Origin: CAZUCD01 sp964618855
GTDB taxonomy: Bacteria > Sumerlaeota > Sumerlaeia > SLMS01 > JANRJK01
Reading direction: 5' to 3'
NCBI GenBank assembly: GCA_964618855.1
Contig: CAZUCD010000170.1
Coordinates: 1 to 7,548, forward strand
Length of the DNA: 7,548 nt
Made by a program: the position numbers and the translations under genes. Positions 6,181 to 7,548 of the stretch are shown here, piece after piece (positions within the stretch are counted from its first letter, which is position 1; each line of letters begins with the position of its first letter). The notes beneath the pieces are model-generated. The model searched no databases. It was not told the DNA's origin and worked only from the letters and a program-made list of their open reading frames with translations.

Positions 6181-7181
6181 AGCGTGCCATCCGTACCATG
6201 GCAGTACTCGCAGCGGGCGCCTGGGGATGCACGCTCGCCGACATGCTCTCGCGCTCCGGCGTGCGCGTGCGCCTCTGGGACCCATCGGTCGAGACCATCC
6301 TCTGGCTGCGCGAGTCCCACCGCCCGCGCCACCTTCAGGAGGTGGATCTCCACCACCGCATCACCCTCACCTGGGACCTCGCCGAGGCGCTCGACGGCGC
6401 CGATGCCGCGACCATCGCCGCACCCTCCCAGGCCGTCGACGGGCTCAGCGCCGACATCGCGCGCCTGGCCGGGAGGAGCCGCCCGCCCATCTTCGTCCTC
6501 GCCAGCAAGGGCATCGACATCCCGTCCCGACGCCTGCTAGCGGACGTCGTGCTCGCGCACCTCGACGTTTCCGTGGCGGTGCTCTCCGGCCCGTGCATCG
6601 CGCGCGAAGTTGCCCGCCGCGTGCCGACGAGCGCGGTCGTTGCCTGCCCCGACGATGCGGCCGGCGCGGCGCTCCAGACCGCCTTCAGCATGCCCTGGCT
6701 CCGAATCTACCGCCAGCCGGACATCCGCGGCGTCGAACTCGGCGGCGCGCTCAAGAACGTCATCGCCATCGGGGCAGGCGCCTCGGACGGCCTGGGCTTC
6801 GGCGACAACAGCAAATCCGCGCTCCTGTGCCGAGGGCTGGCCGAAATGACGCGCCTGTCGGTCGCCCTGGGCGCCGACGCGCGGACTCTGGCCGGCCTCG
6901 CGGGCCTCGGCGACCTCGCCGTTACCTGCTTCTCCCCCTACTCGCGCAACCGCAGGTTCGGCGAACTGCTCGCCAAGGGCCGCACCCCCGCGGCGGCAGT
7001 CGAGGAGGTCGGTCAGGTCGTCGAGGGACTCCCGACCGCAGAGGCCGCGCTCGACCTCGCCCGCGCCTCAGGAGTCGATACCCCCATCATCCGCGTCGTT
7101 CACGAGATGTGCCGCGAATCCATCACCCCGCTCGAGGCCCTCGAGACCCTTATGGCACGAGGGCTGAAGACCGAGTTCTAG
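6177..7181 (+). CDS. gpsA: NAD(P)H-dependent glycerol-3-phosphate dehydrogenase
   Basis: A 334-residue cytoplasmic enzyme, normal length for the family. It reduces dihydroxyacetone phosphate to sn-glycerol 3-phosphate, the backbone precursor of phospholipids. Visible motifs are the Rossmann opening MAVLAAGAWG (8-17), VLASKGID (107-114), VAVLSGPCIAREV (133-145), GVELGGALKNVIAIGAG (185-201) with the catalytic Lys at 193, DGLGFGDNSKSALLCRGLAEM (204-224), LAGLGDLAVTC (241-251) and SRNRRFG (256-262). The C-terminal part matches the family to the end (LETLMARGLKTEF). The first glycine of GxGxxG is Ala12, which is unusual; W16-G17 and the rest are intact. The start ATG overlaps the holA stop as ATGA and has GGGAGG 9 nt upstream, so holA and gpsA are almost certainly co-transcribed and translationally coupled. 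Confidence 0.95.
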   Translation: MKRAIRTMAVLAAGAWGCTLADMLSRSGVRVRLWDPSVETILWLRESHRPRHLQEVDLHHRITLTWDLAEALDGADAATIAAPSQAVDGLSADIARLAGRSRPPIFVLASKGIDIPSRRLLADVVLAHLDVSVAVLSGPCIAREVARRVPTSAVVACPDDAAGAALQTAFSMPWLRIYRQPDIRGVELGGALKNVIAIGAGASDGLGFGDNSKSALLCRGLAEMTRLSVALGADARTLAGLAGLGDLAVTCFSPYSRNRRFGELLAKGRTPAAAVEEVGQVVEGLPTAEAALDLARASGVDTPIIRVVHEMCRESITPLEALETLMARGLKTEF

Positions 7182-7187
7182 GCGTGG

Positions 7188-7223
7188 TGCGCCCCCCGTG
7201 CCGGTTTCATGTGTTGGGGCGCA
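7188..7223 (+). terminator. Inverted repeat just after gpsA, possible terminator
   Basis: TGCGCCCC (7188-7195) and GGGGCGCA (7216-7223) form a perfect 8-bp inverted repeat with a 20-nt loop, starting 7 nt after the gpsA stop. The location suits a transcript end, but there is no following T-run, so factor-independent termination is doubtful; it may instead stabilise the 3' end. Confidence 0.35.
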
Positions 7224-7284
7224 TGGTTCGGAGGTTGGCACTCGACCCCTTCCGAATCCGGATCCTCAGGGAACCCGTTTTCAG

Positions 7285-7290
7285 TTGACG
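7285..7290 (+). promoter_or_regulatory. Possible -35 element upstream of tRNA-fMet
   Basis: TTGACG matches five of six bases of the sigma-70-type -35 consensus, 54 bp before the mature tRNA 5' end, a sensible distance for a tRNA promoter with a short leader. No matching -10 hexamer is seen at 16-18 bp (the sequence there is GC-rich), so this is a weak call. Confidence 0.25.
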
Positions 7291-7319
7291 CGGGGGGGCT
7301 GCATGACGAGCCTCCCTTT

Positions 7320-7339
7320 CCCGCGCGATGCGCGGGTTT
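7320..7339 (+). terminator. GC hairpin followed by TTT, between gpsA and tRNA-fMet
   Basis: CCCGCGC (7320-7326) and GCGCGGG (7330-7336) form a perfect 7-bp stem with a GAT loop, followed by TTT (7337-7339). It resembles a compact intrinsic terminator for the holA-gpsA transcript. It ends only a few bases before the tRNA at 7344, so it could equally be part of a tRNA precursor leader; if the tRNA promoter lies upstream of it, termination here would be counterproductive. Confidence 0.35.
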
Positions 7340-7343
7340 CGGT

Positions 7344-7418
<75 letters not shown>

Positions 7419-7424
7419 GTCTTC

Positions 7425-7455
7425 CGCGAGCCCCCGCCAACCACGGGGGCTCGCG
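7425..7455. repeat. Perfect 11-bp hairpin between the two tRNA genes
   Basis: CGCGAGCCCCC (7425-7435) and GGGGGCTCGCG (7445-7455) form a perfect 11-bp stem with loop GCCAACCAC. It fills most of the 49-bp space between the tRNAs. No T-run follows, so it is not a classical intrinsic terminator; a processing signal, a 3'-end barrier or a small repeat element are alternatives. The left arm and loop (7430-7443) nearly repeat the 3' end of the preceding tRNA, GCCCCCGCCACCA (7406-7418). Confidence 0.6.
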
Positions 7456-7467
7456 CCGTATCCGGAT

Positions 7468-7544
7468 GCCGGGGTAGCTCAGTTGGTGAGAGCGACGGAT
7501 TCATAACCCGTAGGTCGGCGGTTCGACTCCGCCCCTCGGCACCA
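7468..7544 (+). tRNA. tRNA with CAU anticodon, probably elongator tRNA-Met
   Basis: A 77-nt gene with encoded CCA (7542-7544). Acceptor GCCGGGG (7468-7474) pairs with 7534-7540 with one G-U at 5-68; D stem GCTC/GAGC; anticodon loop TTCATAA (7500-7506, anticodon 7502-7504); perfect T stem GGCGG/CCGCC; discriminator A7541. The paired 1-72 end rules out an initiator. The anticodon stem has one A-C mismatch at 31-39 (7499 and 7507). A CAU anticodon could also belong to tRNA-Ile2, where TilS modifies C34 to lysidine; G4-C69 and G5-U68, A73 and placement beside tRNA-fMet lean towards elongator Met, but this is not decisive. Confidence 0.85.
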
Positions 7545-7548
7545 TCCA

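Noticed and set aside
5524..6285. Minus-strand 253-codon open frame opposite holA
   Set aside because: Antisense shadow without recognisable motifs; holA and gpsA on the plus strand explain the region.
6227..7288. Plus-strand 353-codon open frame rich in Arg and Pro, overlapping gpsA
   Set aside because: Out-of-frame shadow of gpsA in GC-rich DNA; low-complexity composition and no recognisable domain.

Overview
This is a GC-rich bacterial chromosomal window with seven complete protein genes, the 3' end of an eighth, and a pair of methionine-type tRNA genes. I see no mobile element, CRISPR array, phage gene or toxin/defence module. Family composition (a short single-PASTA membrane protein fused in translation to dtd, a DUF1015 protein, a CBM20-like/esterase fusion, a linear amide hydrolase) and the very high GC content would fit a Verrucomicrobiota (Opitutae-like) or related PVC-type Gram-negative. 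That placement is inference from gene style only; no marker gene here settles it.

Layout. 1-216 (+) is the C-terminal end of a cyclase-family (arylformamidase-like) metal hydrolase. It faces a minus-strand pair, DUF1015 (2613 to 1393) followed after 76 bp by an exported Ntn-type linear amide C-N hydrolase (1316 to 255). A 128-bp divergent region with a GC-rich inverted repeat separates that pair from a plus-strand pair, a small PASTA membrane protein (2742-3110) and D-aminoacyl-tRNA deacylase dtd (3107-3568), which overlap by ATGA. dtd converges on a minus-strand exported esterase with an N-terminal starch-binding-like domain (5074 to 3626). The short gap between them carries a five-run G-quadruplex motif on the esterase's coding strand. 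A second divergent region of 161 bp leads to holA (DNA polymerase III delta, 5236-6180) and gpsA (glycerol-3-phosphate dehydrogenase, 6177-7181), again overlapping by ATGA. The window ends with initiator tRNA-fMet (7344-7418), an 11-bp perfect hairpin, and a second CAU tRNA, probably elongator tRNA-Met (7468-7544).

How the genes fit together. The plus-strand genes are largely housekeeping: translation quality control (dtd), replication clamp loading (holA), phospholipid precursor synthesis (gpsA) and translation initiation/elongation tRNAs. The two exported enzymes on the minus strand are hydrolases acting outside the cytoplasm, on amides and on esters or glycans. No single pathway links everything. 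The observations most worth checking are a HolA that seems to lack the helical lid domain II, a GpsA with a changed first glycine in its dinucleotide-binding motif, an initiator tRNA with C1-C72 instead of C1-A72, and the G-quadruplex motif. I found no convincing previously undescribed multi-gene system.
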